Shown here in pieces: positions 23,202 to 31,709 of a stretch of DNA of 32,476 bases. The translations under genes and the position numbers were made by a program. Each line of letters opens with the position of its first letter. Within the stretch, counting starts at the first letter, position 1. The stretch comes from Castellaniella sp034674885 (GTDB lineage Bacteria; Pseudomonadota; Gammaproteobacteria; Burkholderiales; Burkholderiaceae_B). The stretch is taken from positions 1 through 32,476 of the forward strand of contig NZ_JAUCDS010000031.1 of assembly GCF_034674885.1 (NCBI RefSeq), written 5' to 3'. The notes below the pieces were generated by a model. The model had not been told where the DNA came from. It ran no database searches and saw only the letters and a list, made by a program, of their open reading frames with translations.

Positions 23202-23725
23202 AGGCCTTCACCTTTGACCCCCAGCGGCGCCTGCTGCTGTCCGCCGGGGGCGGCCTCATGCTGACCGCTGCGCTGCTGCCACGCGCGCAAGCGGCCGGCG
23301 ACGAGGTCGAGATCGCTCTGTCCGGCACCCCCAACGGGTCCGAAGTCTGGTTCCGCCCGCGCGGATTGCTGATCCGCCCAGGACAGACCGTCCGTTGGGT
23401 GAACCAGGATGCCGGCAATGTCCACACCGCGACGGCCTACCACCCTGACAACGGCAAGCCCCGGCGGATCCCTGAAGCCGCCCGCAGCTGGAACTCGGAC
23501 TACCTGATGCCTGGAAAATCATTCGCCATCACGTTCGACGTACCCGGTGTCTACGACTATTTCTGCATCCCGCACGAACACGCGGGCATGGTGGGGCGCA
23601 TCATCGTTGGCACCGCCGACGCTGCCGTCGCACCCTATACGGACACGGACGCCAAGCTGCCCAAAGCCGCTCTGGATCACTTCCCCAGCGTGGCGGAGAT
23701 TCTGAAAGGAAAACCGATTTCTTAG
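23198..23725 (+). CDS. Tat-exported cupredoxin-domain protein
   Basis: A 175-residue protein. The N-terminus FDPQRRLLLSAGGGLML..AQA is a twin-arginine signal, used for folded or metal-loaded proteins. The mature domain is plastocyanin-like with a complete type 1 copper site: H76 (GNVHTATAYH), C123, H126 and M131 (YFCIPHEHAGMVGRI). RPGQTVRWVNQDAGNVHT is the usual strand before the first histidine. A 35-residue tail without a known domain follows. It probably carries electrons or binds copper in the periplasm. Start at 23198 (ATG within the preceding stop); the frame extends 13 codons upstream without signal character. Confidence 0.9.
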   Translation: MKAFTFDPQRRLLLSAGGGLMLTAALLPRAQAAGDEVEIALSGTPNGSEVWFRPRGLLIRPGQTVRWVNQDAGNVHTATAYHPDNGKPRRIPEAARSWNSDYLMPGKSFAITFDVPGVYDYFCIPHEHAGMVGRIIVGTADAAVAPYTDTDAKLPKAALDHFPSVAEILKGKPIS

Positions 23726-23901
23726 CCGAGGATGCAGGCCCGATCTGGAATGGCCAGCCCAATATGTTGCAAGATAACAACGATGCAACGAAATTGTTCA
23801 GGAATATCACCGAGGGGAGACATCCAGAGGAGACATGGCAGTCTGATGTCGCTATTTTCCAGTAAAAATACAGACAATGATAAAAATGGAGAGCCAAAAT
23901 A

Positions 23902-25470
23902 GTGACACATCAAACACGTCAACAGACGGCGGATATCGTCGCACGGCTCAAACTTTGCAAACGTCTGCCGACGCTCCCCACGGTGGCCCTGAGGCTCGTG
24001 GAACTGGCCAACGACGAATCCACGTCGCTGGATGAATTCGCTGAACAGATCACGTACGACCCGGCGCTGGCCGGCAAGCTGCTGCGCGTGGCGAACTCTT
24101 CGTTCTACGGGCGCCGGAGCGCCGTCACCAACCTGCCGCAGGCCATGAGCCTGTTGGGCCTGAACGCCACCATCGCACTGTCGCTCAGCTTTTCGTTGCG
24201 GGCGTGCCTGTCCCAACAATACAAATCGGGTTTTGACACCAACGCCTACTGGCGCCGGACGCTGCTGACGGCACTGGCCTGTCGCACCATTGCCGAGAAA
24301 CTGGGCGAAGTACAGCCCGAAGACTTCCTGCTGGCGGGCCTGCTGCAAGACATCGGCATCCTCGCCATGGACGCCATGTTCGGCGCCCCCTACGCAGAGC
24401 TCTACCAGCAAAGCACCGATCACCGGCACCTGCTCGTGCAAGAAACCGTGCGCTTCGGTTTCACGCATGCCCAGGCCGCCGCGCATCTGCTGAAAAACTG
24501 GGGCTTGCCGGACAGAATCTGCCAAGCGGCATGGCTGAGCCACGAACTCACCCAGTTGCCCCACACCGGACCAACCGAAGACGAAAAACTGCCCTTCTAT
24601 GTCGCTGCGGCAGCCGTGATCGCAGACGCCTGGATGAAGGAACAGATCGAGCCCGATTCCATCGAACTGGCCTACGACCCGGCACAGGCGCTCCTGAATA
24701 TCCGGCTGGAACAGTACCGCTCGATCATCAGCGCAATGATCCAGAAAATCCCCGAGATGGAGTCCCTGTTCGACACGCAACTTGCGGACGCGCAGATGCT
24801 GCAGGACCTGGAATACAGCGCCCGGGAAACACTGGCCGTCAGAAGCCTGCTGCGCGCGACCACACAGCATCCTGCCAGCGTCGCTCTCGAAAGCCGCATC
24901 ACGGTGCTCGAAGAACAGACCCAGCGCGACTCCCTGACAGGGTTATACAGCCGCAACTATCTGGACTCCATGCTGCAGCACGAGTTCGAACGGGCGACCC
25001 GTTCGAATACACCGCTGAGCGTCGCCTTCATCGACGTGGACCGATTCAAGGCCATCAACGACACCTTCGGCCACGCCGTAGGCGATCAGGTGCTGGCGAT
25101 GGTCGCCCAGCGCCTGCAGGCGCAGTCGCGCCAGATCGACACCGTCGCCCGCTACGGCGGCGAAGAATTCGTGATGCTCCTGCCAGAAACGGATTCGGAA
25201 CAGGCCGAAACGGTACTGCAGCGCATGCTCGAGAATGTCCGCGACAACCCGTTCCACACCCAGAGCGGCGCCCAGGGCACCGTCACGTTCTCGGCCGGCA
25301 TCGCGACCCACATGGAGGACACCCAGTTCTTCCAGAATGCGCGCGCACTGCTGCAGGCCGCCGACGATGCGCTCTACGAAGCCAAGGACCGCGGCCGGGA
25401 ACGCATCACGATTCACCGCCGGGACGAGCGTCAGCGTCCAGTCTCCGATTCGTCCCGCCTGATCCGGTAA
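23902..25470 (+). CDS. HDOD-GGDEF protein (diguanylate cyclase)
   Basis: A 522-residue cytoplasmic signalling protein. Residues about 12-210 are an HDOD domain (LKLCKRLPTLPTVALRLVEL, ITYDPALAGKLLRVANSSFY, LLQDIGILAMDAM), a degenerate HD fold used as a protein-interaction module. A helical linker (about 270-345) leads to a GGDEF domain with DSLTGLYSRNYLD, FIDVDRFKAINDTFGHAVGD and the active-site GGEEF at residues 419-423. An RxxD product-inhibition site (RQID, 410-413) lies five residues before it, so an active, feedback-controlled cyclic-di-GMP synthase is likely. The start is GTG at 23902 preceded by GGAGAG; AT-rich sequence upstream probably holds the promoter. The signal sensed is unknown. 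Confidence 0.92.
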   Translation: MTHQTRQQTADIVARLKLCKRLPTLPTVALRLVELANDESTSLDEFAEQITYDPALAGKLLRVANSSFYGRRSAVTNLPQAMSLLGLNATIALSLSFSLRACLSQQYKSGFDTNAYWRRTLLTALACRTIAEKLGEVQPEDFLLAGLLQDIGILAMDAMFGAPYAELYQQSTDHRHLLVQETVRFGFTHAQAAAHLLKNWGLPDRICQAAWLSHELTQLPHTGPTEDEKLPFYVAAAAVIADAWMKEQIEPDSIELAYDPAQALLNIRLEQYRSIISAMIQKIPEMESLFDTQLADAQMLQDLEYSARETLAVRSLLRATTQHPASVALESRITVLEEQTQRDSLTGLYSRNYLDSMLQHEFERATRSNTPLSVAFIDVDRFKAINDTFGHAVGDQVLAMVAQRLQAQSRQIDTVARYGGEEFVMLLPETDSEQAETVLQRMLENVRDNPFHTQSGAQGTVTFSAGIATHMEDTQFFQNARALLQAADDALYEAKDRGRERITIHRRDERQRPVSDSSRLIR

Positions 25471-25796
25471 TCTCGGGCCGCCTCCGGGATCGGGCCGCCT
25501 CCGGGATCGGGGCGGCGAATCCACCTTGAAGATGAATTCACCTACAGCGTGATTCGCGCGCGCAGCTGAAACGAATTGCGCGCAGCCGTCATCCAACTGG
25601 CAGGCCCTGTGCTTGACGCGCATGGGCTCGCGCCGAACGACGAATCGGGTTCCCCAGCATCCATACGCAACCTGCAAGCATCCTGAGTGGAAAGCAGACC
25701 GATGCTCTGCCGGACCTGTGCCACCCCGTATTGACCCCATCGGTCGGCCGCATTCGCTGAAGAACCTGAATCTTATTGAAGGGAAGGAGACAAGCC
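25471..25796. other. Intergenic region with a short tandem repeat
   Basis: No gene is supported. A 17-base unit starting CGGGCCGCC is repeated exactly at 25474-25490 and 25491-25507, directly after the HDOD-GGDEF stop. The rest, about 290 bases, shows no hairpin or clear promoter. AAGGAGA (25784-25790) just before 25797 is the ribosome site of the next gene. Confidence 0.6.
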
Positions 25797-27434
25797 TTGA
25801 AACCCATTGTTGCTGCGAACAAACCCATCGCGGTCGAGCTGAAAGCCGGCCAGGAATACTACTGGTGCCGTTGCGGTCGCTCGAAGAACCAGCCCTTCTG
25901 TGATGGCTCGCACCGGGGCACCGGATTCACGCCCCTGGCCTTCACGGCAGAGAAGGACGGCGAGGCCTGGCTGTGCCGCTGCAAGCAAACCAAAGATGCG
26001 CCGTTCTGCGATGGACATCACAGCAAGGTGCCAGACGCCATGGTAGGCAAGGAATTCTCTCTGGATGATCTCGCCTCGAATGCGCCGCGCACGACGATTC
26101 CAGCTGGCGAGGGATCAGCGCCCCTTCAACCGACAGCCCCAGAATCACCGGCAACAGCCACCACGCCGACGGCCGACCCCGTGCCCGATGTGTCACCAAC
26201 CCCTGAAGAGCCGACCGTTGCCTTCATCCACCGCCTGGCGCGCGAAGGCCTGAGCAAAATGGGTCGATATGGAGAGATGGCGGCAATGGGGGTCCCCCGC
26301 AGCCAGTTGCCGGACTGGAACGACATTCAGTTCATGACAGCACAGCTGGCCTGCCAACCACTGATGGAAGACGTGCCGGTTGATACACAGATGGTCATCG
26401 GTCCGGATACAAAAAAGCCGCTGCAGCTCGATATCCCTCTGCTGGTCAGCGACATGAGCTTCGGGGCGCTGTCAGAAGAGGCCAAGATCGCCCTGGCCAA
26501 AGGGGCGGAGCTGGCCGGCACGGGCATTTGTTCAGGCGAAGGCGGGATGCTGCCGGAGGTACAACAGGCCAACCATCGCTATCTGTACGAGTATGCATCC
26601 GCCGGATTCGGCTATCACGAGTCCATCCTGCCCCTGGTACAGGCATTCCATTTCAAATGCGGCCAATCGGCCAAGACCGGCACGGGAGGGCACCTGCCCG
26701 GCCGAAAAGTGACGGGCCGCATCGCTGAAATCCGTCACCTGCCCGAAGGGCAGAATGCGGATTCACCGCCCACGTTCCGCGATCTGCATACCGTCGAAGA
26801 TTTCGCCCGCTTTGCCGACCGTGTGCGCGAAATCACCGGAGGTGTCCCGATCGGATTCAAGCTCAGCGCCCAACACGTCGAGCGGGATATCGCATTCGCT
26901 GTCAGGGCTGGCGCGGACTACATCATCCTGGACGGTCGCGGCGGCGGAACCGGAGACGCCCCGCTCATGTTCCGCGACCATATCTCGGTGCCCACCATCC
27001 CGGCCCTGGCTCGAGCCCGCCATTGCCTCGACCAGCTGAAAGCCAGTGGGCGCGTCACGCTGATCATCACGGGCGGCCTGCGAACCCATACCGACTTTGC
27101 CAAGGCGCTGGCACTGGGAGCGGATGGTGTCGCACTGGCCAATTCCGCGATACAGGCCATCGGCTGCATAGCCGCCCGTATTTGTCATACGAACCTGTGT
27201 CCCACCGGAATCGCGACACAGGACCCTCAACTGCGCAAGCGCCTGAATGTCGAGGCTTCCGCTCAGCGCCTGGCCACGTTCTTCAAGGCCAGCACCGACT
27301 TGATGCAAATCATGGCCCGCGCCTGCGGACACAACCGCCTGGACCAATTCCGAAAGGACGACCTTGCAAGCTGGCATAGATCGCTGGCCGAGCTGGCAGG
27401 CATAGAGTGGTCCGGATTCATGCCGGACCGATAA
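25797..27434 (+). CDS. Double CDGSH iron-sulfur domain fused to a glutamate-synthase FMN domain
   Basis: A 545-residue fusion. Two CDGSH motifs bind [2Fe-2S] clusters through C24, C26, C35, H39 (CRCGRSKNQPFCDGSH) and C60, C62, C71, H75 (CRCKQTKDAPFCDGHH). A Pro/Thr/Ala-rich linker (about 100-147) follows. Residues about 150-530 are the glutamate-synthase central FMN domain (VSDMSFGALSEEAKIALAKG, TGGHLPGRKVTG, YIILDGRGGGTGDAP) with [3Fe-4S] cysteines C457, C463 and C468 (CX5CX4C). The amidotransferase and pyridine-nucleotide partners of real glutamate synthase are absent. So it is an FMN/Fe-S redox enzyme of unknown reaction. The TTG at 25797 is the best start (AAGGAGA seven bases ahead). Confidence 0.9.
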   Translation: MKPIVAANKPIAVELKAGQEYYWCRCGRSKNQPFCDGSHRGTGFTPLAFTAEKDGEAWLCRCKQTKDAPFCDGHHSKVPDAMVGKEFSLDDLASNAPRTTIPAGEGSAPLQPTAPESPATATTPTADPVPDVSPTPEEPTVAFIHRLAREGLSKMGRYGEMAAMGVPRSQLPDWNDIQFMTAQLACQPLMEDVPVDTQMVIGPDTKKPLQLDIPLLVSDMSFGALSEEAKIALAKGAELAGTGICSGEGGMLPEVQQANHRYLYEYASAGFGYHESILPLVQAFHFKCGQSAKTGTGGHLPGRKVTGRIAEIRHLPEGQNADSPPTFRDLHTVEDFARFADRVREITGGVPIGFKLSAQHVERDIAFAVRAGADYIILDGRGGGTGDAPLMFRDHISVPTIPALARARHCLDQLKASGRVTLIITGGLRTHTDFAKALALGADGVALANSAIQAIGCIAARICHTNLCPTGIATQDPQLRKRLNVEASAQRLATFFKASTDLMQIMARACGHNRLDQFRKDDLASWHRSLAELAGIEWSGFMPDR

Positions 27435-27516
27435 AGGGGAAAACGGCACGGGGAGTCGTGGAGACAGCCACGCCAACGCCTCGGCGGAAACGTCTTCGAT
27501 ATCAGTCGAGAGGTAT

Positions 27517-29295
27517 ATGTTGAAAGATATATTCGAGTGCCGCAAACGACTGCAAGCGACTCAAGTCGAACTGGATTCCCTTCAGAGCCAGCTTCGCGTG
27601 GCAGAGGCTGTCTTTCAACATACCCAACCGGCGATGGTGACTGACGCACGCGCTCGCATCCAGCGAGTCAACGAGGAATTCTGCCTTCTGATGGGATATC
27701 GCCCCGAGGAAATGCTGGGACAGACACCTCGCATGTTTCGCTCCCACCACCACGATCAGGCATTCTACGATCAGATGGTAGCCACCATCCGGGCGACGGG
27801 GCATTGGGCAGGCGAGGTCTGGGATCGGCGCAAAAGCGGTGAGATCTTCCCCAAGTGGATGAGTATCACCGCCGTGCCCGATGCCACCGGCGAGGTCACG
27901 CACATGGTGGCCTGCTACACGGATCTGAGCGGCCAGAAACATGCGCAGCAGCAGATCCATCAACTGGCCTTCTACGACGTACTGACCGGCCTGCCCAACC
28001 GTACCTTGCTGCGCGAGCGCCTGCAGCAGGCGCAGACCGAGGCTGCGCGGCATGGGCGTTGGGGCGCCTTGCTCATGCTCGATTGGGACGATTTCAAATC
28101 CCTCAATGACAGCATGGGCCACCCGCAAGGCGACGAATTGCTCAGGCACATTGCCACCCGCCTCACGGCCACCATGCCTCCGGATGCAACCGTGGCACGC
28201 CTGGGGGGCGATGAATACGCGATCGTCCTGCCGCAGCTTGGCCATGAGCAGACGTGGGCCGCAACGCAAGCGGAAACGCTGGCCGAGCGCGTGCGACGAG
28301 CCCTGGCCGCGCCCTGCCAGGTGGCCGGTACCGACTACCAAGGCAGCGCCAGCCAGGGCCTGGTGCTGTTCGCGGGCCGCTCGCCCGACGCCGACGCGCT
28401 GCTCAAGCAAGCCGAGCTGGCCATGTACCAGGCCAAGCAGGCCGGGCGCGGGCTGCTGCACTTTTTTGATGACGCATTGGAGCGCCAGCTGATCGATCGC
28501 ATGCGGATGGAGCGCGCGTTGCGCACCGGCATCGCGCGCGACGAACTGCTTCTGCACTACCAGCCGCAGATCGCGCTGACAGATGGCGCCTTCCGTGTGA
28601 TGGGCGCCGAGACCCTGGTGCGCTGGCAACACCCCGTGCGCGGTCTGATAGGGCCGGGCCTGTTCATCCCCCTGGCCGAGGAAACCGGCCTGATCGGCGC
28701 CCTGGGTCAGTGGGTGCTGCGGGCCGCTTGCGAACAGCTTGGCCACTGGCGCGGGCAGCCTGGGCTAGACCGCTTGACGCTGGCGGTGAACGTGAGCGCG
28801 GCCCAATTTTTGAGCCCCGATTTTGCCGCCCAGGTGCTGGCGTTCTTGCAGGAGCACGGCGCGCCGCCCGAACGCCTCAAGCTGGAACTGACCGAGAGCC
28901 TGTTGATGGACAACACCGAGGGGGTGATCGCCGCCATGACGACGCTGCAAGCGAAAGGCGTGCGTTTTTCGCTCGACGACTTCGGCACCGGCTACTCGTC
29001 GCTGCAGTATTTGAAGCGCCTGCCGCTCTACCAACTCAAGATCGACCAGAGCTTTGTGCACGACCTGGAGAGCGACCCCAATGACGCCGCCATCGCCAGC
29101 GCCGTGGCCGCGCTGGCACGCAGCCTGGGCCTGGAGGTGATTGCAGAAGGCGTGGAAACACAGGCCCAGCAACGCATGCTGGCCGAAATGGGGTGCCATG
29201 TGTACCAGGGCTACTGGTTCAGCCGCCCGCTCCCGCCAGAGGCATTTGAAACCTATTGCACGACGACGGGCGTTGCACAGCTGCCAACACATTGA
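27517..29295 (+). CDS. PAS-GGDEF-EAL cyclic-di-GMP turnover protein
   Basis: A 592-residue protein with no membrane segments. A short coiled coil (residues 4-30) precedes a PAS domain (about 30-145: ARIQRVNEEFCLLMGYRPEE, DRRKSGEIFPKWMSI). The GGDEF domain (about 155-320) has GGDEY at 230-234 and lacks an RxxD inhibition site. The EAL domain (about 335-580) has ETL at 365-367 in place of EAL, then VNVSAAQFL, LELTESLLMD, LDDFGTGYSSLQYLKRLP, LKIDQSFVHD and VIAEGVET, so the metal and catalytic residues look complete and phosphodiesterase activity is likely. GAGAGG lies unusually close (3 bases) to the ATG at 27517. It follows the CDGSH fusion gene by 82 bases. Confidence 0.93.
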   Translation: MLKDIFECRKRLQATQVELDSLQSQLRVAEAVFQHTQPAMVTDARARIQRVNEEFCLLMGYRPEEMLGQTPRMFRSHHHDQAFYDQMVATIRATGHWAGEVWDRRKSGEIFPKWMSITAVPDATGEVTHMVACYTDLSGQKHAQQQIHQLAFYDVLTGLPNRTLLRERLQQAQTEAARHGRWGALLMLDWDDFKSLNDSMGHPQGDELLRHIATRLTATMPPDATVARLGGDEYAIVLPQLGHEQTWAATQAETLAERVRRALAAPCQVAGTDYQGSASQGLVLFAGRSPDADALLKQAELAMYQAKQAGRGLLHFFDDALERQLIDRMRMERALRTGIARDELLLHYQPQIALTDGAFRVMGAETLVRWQHPVRGLIGPGLFIPLAEETGLIGALGQWVLRAACEQLGHWRGQPGLDRLTLAVNVSAAQFLSPDFAAQVLAFLQEHGAPPERLKLELTESLLMDNTEGVIAAMTTLQAKGVRFSLDDFGTGYSSLQYLKRLPLYQLKIDQSFVHDLESDPNDAAIASAVAALARSLGLEVIAEGVETQAQQRMLAEMGCHVYQGYWFSRPLPPEAFETYCTTTGVAQLPTH

Positions 29296-29385
29296 CCTGA
29301 ATGGAACGTTTTTTCGGATGGCGTGACCTAAAGGATATCCCAACACGTTCTGCCGTGCCTTCCCTGCCCTACGGAGAGTCCGCCG

Positions 29386-29862
29386 ATGTCCCAGCAAAAT
29401 ATCCAAATCCTTCTGCAACGCATCGGCCAGCAGGTTGGCATCCCCGACCTGGGGCTGGACGATGACGACACCTGCCAGATCCGTATCGACAGCACGCGGG
29501 ACATCGCCCTGGAGTTTCTCCCGTCCAGCGAACAGCTGATCCTGACCGCGTATTGCGGCCAGCTGCCTGCCCGCCAACGCACCGCCATCCTGGAACAGAT
29601 CAGCGACGCCAATTTCCATTGGGTTGGTACGGGGGGCGGCACACTGTCCACGCAATCCGAAAGCGGCGCCGTCTACCTGCAGTTTCGTGAACCCACCGCG
29701 CAGATGGACCAGCCCCGACTGGAACAGCTGCTGCAGGCCCTGATTCAGAATGCCGAATACTGGGGCGCCCAGTTGGCGGCAGCGGATACCGCACCAGATT
29801 CTGCGGCCCCACATCAGCAAGACGGCGCATCATCCGGTGCGCTGTTCGACAATCGCGCCTGA
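29386..29862 (+). CDS. CesT/Tir-family type III secretion chaperone
   Basis: A 158-residue acidic protein. After an N-terminal helix (IQILLQRIGQQVGI) it shows the class I chaperone pattern: GLDDDDTCQIRID, a strand with ALEFLPSSEQLILTAYCG, then GVYLQFR-like GAVYLQFREPTAQMD and the helix RLEQLLQALIQNAEYWGAQL. The last about 28 residues look disordered. Class I chaperones are encoded next to the effector they hold, and here the stop is 10 bases before a 487-residue gene, with the shared GAGGAG ribosome site overlapping the stop. GGAGAG precedes the ATG at 29386. No other type III secretion gene is in the window. Confidence 0.82.
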   Translation: MSQQNIQILLQRIGQQVGIPDLGLDDDDTCQIRIDSTRDIALEFLPSSEQLILTAYCGQLPARQRTAILEQISDANFHWVGTGGGTLSTQSESGAVYLQFREPTAQMDQPRLEQLLQALIQNAEYWGAQLAAADTAPDSAAPHQQDGASSGALFDNRA

Positions 29863-29872
29863 GGAGCCCATC

Positions 29873-31336
29873 ATGTCCGGCATCTCACTCAATACCTACG
29901 GCAACATTGCCCGCCAGGATCTCAACGCCCGCCTGACTCTGGACACGCAGAACAACACCCTGGGCGCCGATGGGCGACGAAACATAAGCAATATCTTCAC
30001 CCGCGCCTGGGATTGCATCAATCGCAGCGATTCCCAGATCCAGTCCAACAAGGCTGTCGCCAGGGGCTTCGTGCGGGCCCTGACAGAACGCTACGGCAAG
30101 GAGATCGCCGATACCCTGTCGCAGGACCTCTCTGCCCAGCTGTCCAAGGGGCGCCCGCTCACGGGGTACCGCATCGACCGTGTCATCGCCAAGGCTGAAC
30201 GCCTGACCACGCAGATCCAGGCCAGCAATCGATCCCTGCTTACCAAGCAGCATCTGGATCTCATGACGGACAATGCCCTGCACCGCCTGGGCGACGATAC
30301 ACGCCCGGACGTCCTGACGCGCCAGCAGGCCCGGCAGGCCGTGCACGACGCCATCGTCAACAGCGAAGCCTTCCAGAAGCAGTCCTTCTACAACCCGCTG
30401 CACGTGATCATGGACGTCTTCGGTGACGACGGCGAAGGCCTGGCGCAGCAGCAGTTCTACGATCACTTCAAGTCCATGTCCATGCCCGCCGTGGATCATG
30501 CAATCTCCATGCAACTGGCGCCCGAAACCACTGCCCTGGTCGACCAACATGGCAAACTGGTCATCGATCAGGTATGCGAGGGCGTTGCACCGCAAGATCG
30601 GGGACAGGTCTATTCCATCGAAGGCCACGCGCTGAGCACGGCAAAAGAACTCCTGCGCAGCCAGGACGGCCTGAACCCCTCGGCAGCTGGCGTCTTCATT
30701 GGCACGATCGCATACGTGGACAGCAGCATCAAATTCCTGGCGGGACTCGATCCCAGTCAGATGAACGACACAGGCAAGGCCTATCTGCAGGCCATGATCA
30801 ACGATCTCAGCCAGATACTGGACAAACTGACAGATCGGATCGGACTGCAGGGCCTTTCTGGCCAAGAACGCCAAGCCCTGATCGATATCAACCAGGATGC
30901 TGGCGACTTCGAGCAGGGCGTCACTGAAGGCAAGCCCCAGGACGTCGCACAGAACTGCGTAGAGCTGCAGGACAGGCTGCGCAGCAGCCTGGACGTCCTG
31001 CACACGATCCAAGCACAGAACGACAAGGCCAAAACAGTGCTGGAAACCATCATCCAGCGCGGAGAAGCCACTCGTACCATCGCCGGCAACCTGCCGATCG
31101 CCTTCCAGAACGGGCTCCGCCCCACCGATCTGCTGGCCGGCGACCCCGAACCCATGCTGCTGCGCCTGGGAGGCGACGGATTCGACAGTTCCGATATTGC
31201 CTGGATGCACCAGCACGGACTGAACGTCAGCGATACCGTGACGCGCTTCACACTGGAACAGGTTCAATCGCTCAAAACCCAGGGCCTGGACATCGAAACC
31301 GGCCTTCAGCGCCTGGATGCGGAAGCCCACATCTGA
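29873..31336 (+). CDS. Large helical protein of unknown function, putative type III effector
   Basis: A 487-residue protein I do not recognise. It has no signal peptide and no membrane segment, is mostly helical, and has few cysteines. Its first about 20 residues (MSGISLNTYGNIARQDLNAR) are polar and Ser/Asn-containing, as in type III secretion signals. A conserved-looking block runs from about residue 60 to 110 (SNKAVARGFVRALTERYG, then LTGYRIDRVIAKAERL). The C-terminus carries a compact segment LRLGGDGFDSSDIAWMHQHG. I see no kinase, protease or ligase motif. The gene follows a CesT-type chaperone gene by 10 bases, so secretion by a type III system is the best reading. A structural or regulatory role remains possible. 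Confidence 0.6.
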   Translation: MSGISLNTYGNIARQDLNARLTLDTQNNTLGADGRRNISNIFTRAWDCINRSDSQIQSNKAVARGFVRALTERYGKEIADTLSQDLSAQLSKGRPLTGYRIDRVIAKAERLTTQIQASNRSLLTKQHLDLMTDNALHRLGDDTRPDVLTRQQARQAVHDAIVNSEAFQKQSFYNPLHVIMDVFGDDGEGLAQQQFYDHFKSMSMPAVDHAISMQLAPETTALVDQHGKLVIDQVCEGVAPQDRGQVYSIEGHALSTAKELLRSQDGLNPSAAGVFIGTIAYVDSSIKFLAGLDPSQMNDTGKAYLQAMINDLSQILDKLTDRIGLQGLSGQERQALIDINQDAGDFEQGVTEGKPQDVAQNCVELQDRLRSSLDVLHTIQAQNDKAKTVLETIIQRGEATRTIAGNLPIAFQNGLRPTDLLAGDPEPMLLRLGGDGFDSSDIAWMHQHGLNVSDTVTRFTLEQVQSLKTQGLDIETGLQRLDAEAHI

Positions 31337-31395
31337 TCCCGGACCTTGGTCACCCATCTTGTCGATACCATGGTGGCCGGCCAGACCTTCGTCGC

Positions 31396-31432
31396 AAAAA
31401 AGCCCGCAAGAACCTAATGTTCATGCGGGTTT
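31396..31432 (-). terminator. Terminator downstream of the putative effector, stronger on the minus strand
   Basis: AAGCCCGCAAGAAC (31400-31413) pairs with GTTCATGCGGGTTT (31419-31432), with one mismatch and one wobble, around a 5-base loop. On the plus strand only a short TTT follows; on the minus strand a run of six T follows. It can serve the effector gene weakly and a minus-strand transcript more strongly. Confidence 0.7.
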
Positions 31433-31445
31433 CGAGTACTTTCTG

Positions 31446-31463
31446 GGCTGTTCTGGAACAGCC
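31446..31463. repeat. Perfect 18-base palindrome with 2-base centre
   Basis: GGCTGTTC-TG-GAACAGCC. It lies 14 bases after the terminator. The spacing does not fit a LexA box. It may be an operator or a recombination site. Confidence 0.5.
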
Positions 31464-31494
31464 TGATTTATATCTGTGGGTCGACGAGACTCGA

Positions 31495-31509
31495 ATGGTC
31501 AATGACCAT
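31495..31509. repeat. Perfect 15-base palindrome
   Basis: ATGGTCA-A-TGACCAT, 31 bases beyond the previous palindrome. No known regulator site is recognised. Confidence 0.45.
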
Positions 31510-31709
31510 GCTGGTTTCAGAAGTATGGCATCCTGGAAATACCCAAACAGATACCTAAAACGCGAGGCTTGGCTTTTTCCCCGGCCAAAAAGGTCGCGCG
31601 CACGCGCCCTGCTGCCGAAAGGTACGTTATAACAGGCTGGTTTCGTAGGAAAGCCTTTTCCTATGCGGACACTACCCCGTGCTCTACCCCCCGCCCTACC
31701 GGAGACCCC

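Larger units (their letters stand above)
31337..31709. other. Intergenic region with clustered inverted repeats
   Basis: No gene is supported over these 373 bases. The first 180 bases hold three inverted repeats (terminator at 31400-31432, palindromes at 31446-31463 and 31495-31509). The last part has a short hairpin GGAAAGCCTTTTCC (31649-31662) and GGAG (31701-31704), the ribosome site of the RhuM gene. Confidence 0.6.

Noticed and set aside
25542..25724. Short minus-strand open frame before the CDGSH fusion gene
   Set aside because: No ribosome site, no recognisable family, and low-quality amino-acid composition; not supported as a gene.
29296..29335. HrpL/ECF-type promoter (GGAAC at 29303) ahead of the chaperone gene
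   Set aside because: The -35-like GGAAC is present, but no CCACNNA-type -10 is found at the required distance.
31446..31463. LexA box
   Set aside because: CTGT and ACAG are separated by 6 bases instead of 8.
31474..31500. tRNA 3'-end fragment or attachment site on the minus strand (TTCGAGTC followed by GACCCAC)
   Set aside because: Spacing between T-loop and acceptor is one base short, no CCA follows, the upstream part does not fold as a cloverleaf, and no integrase is seen.
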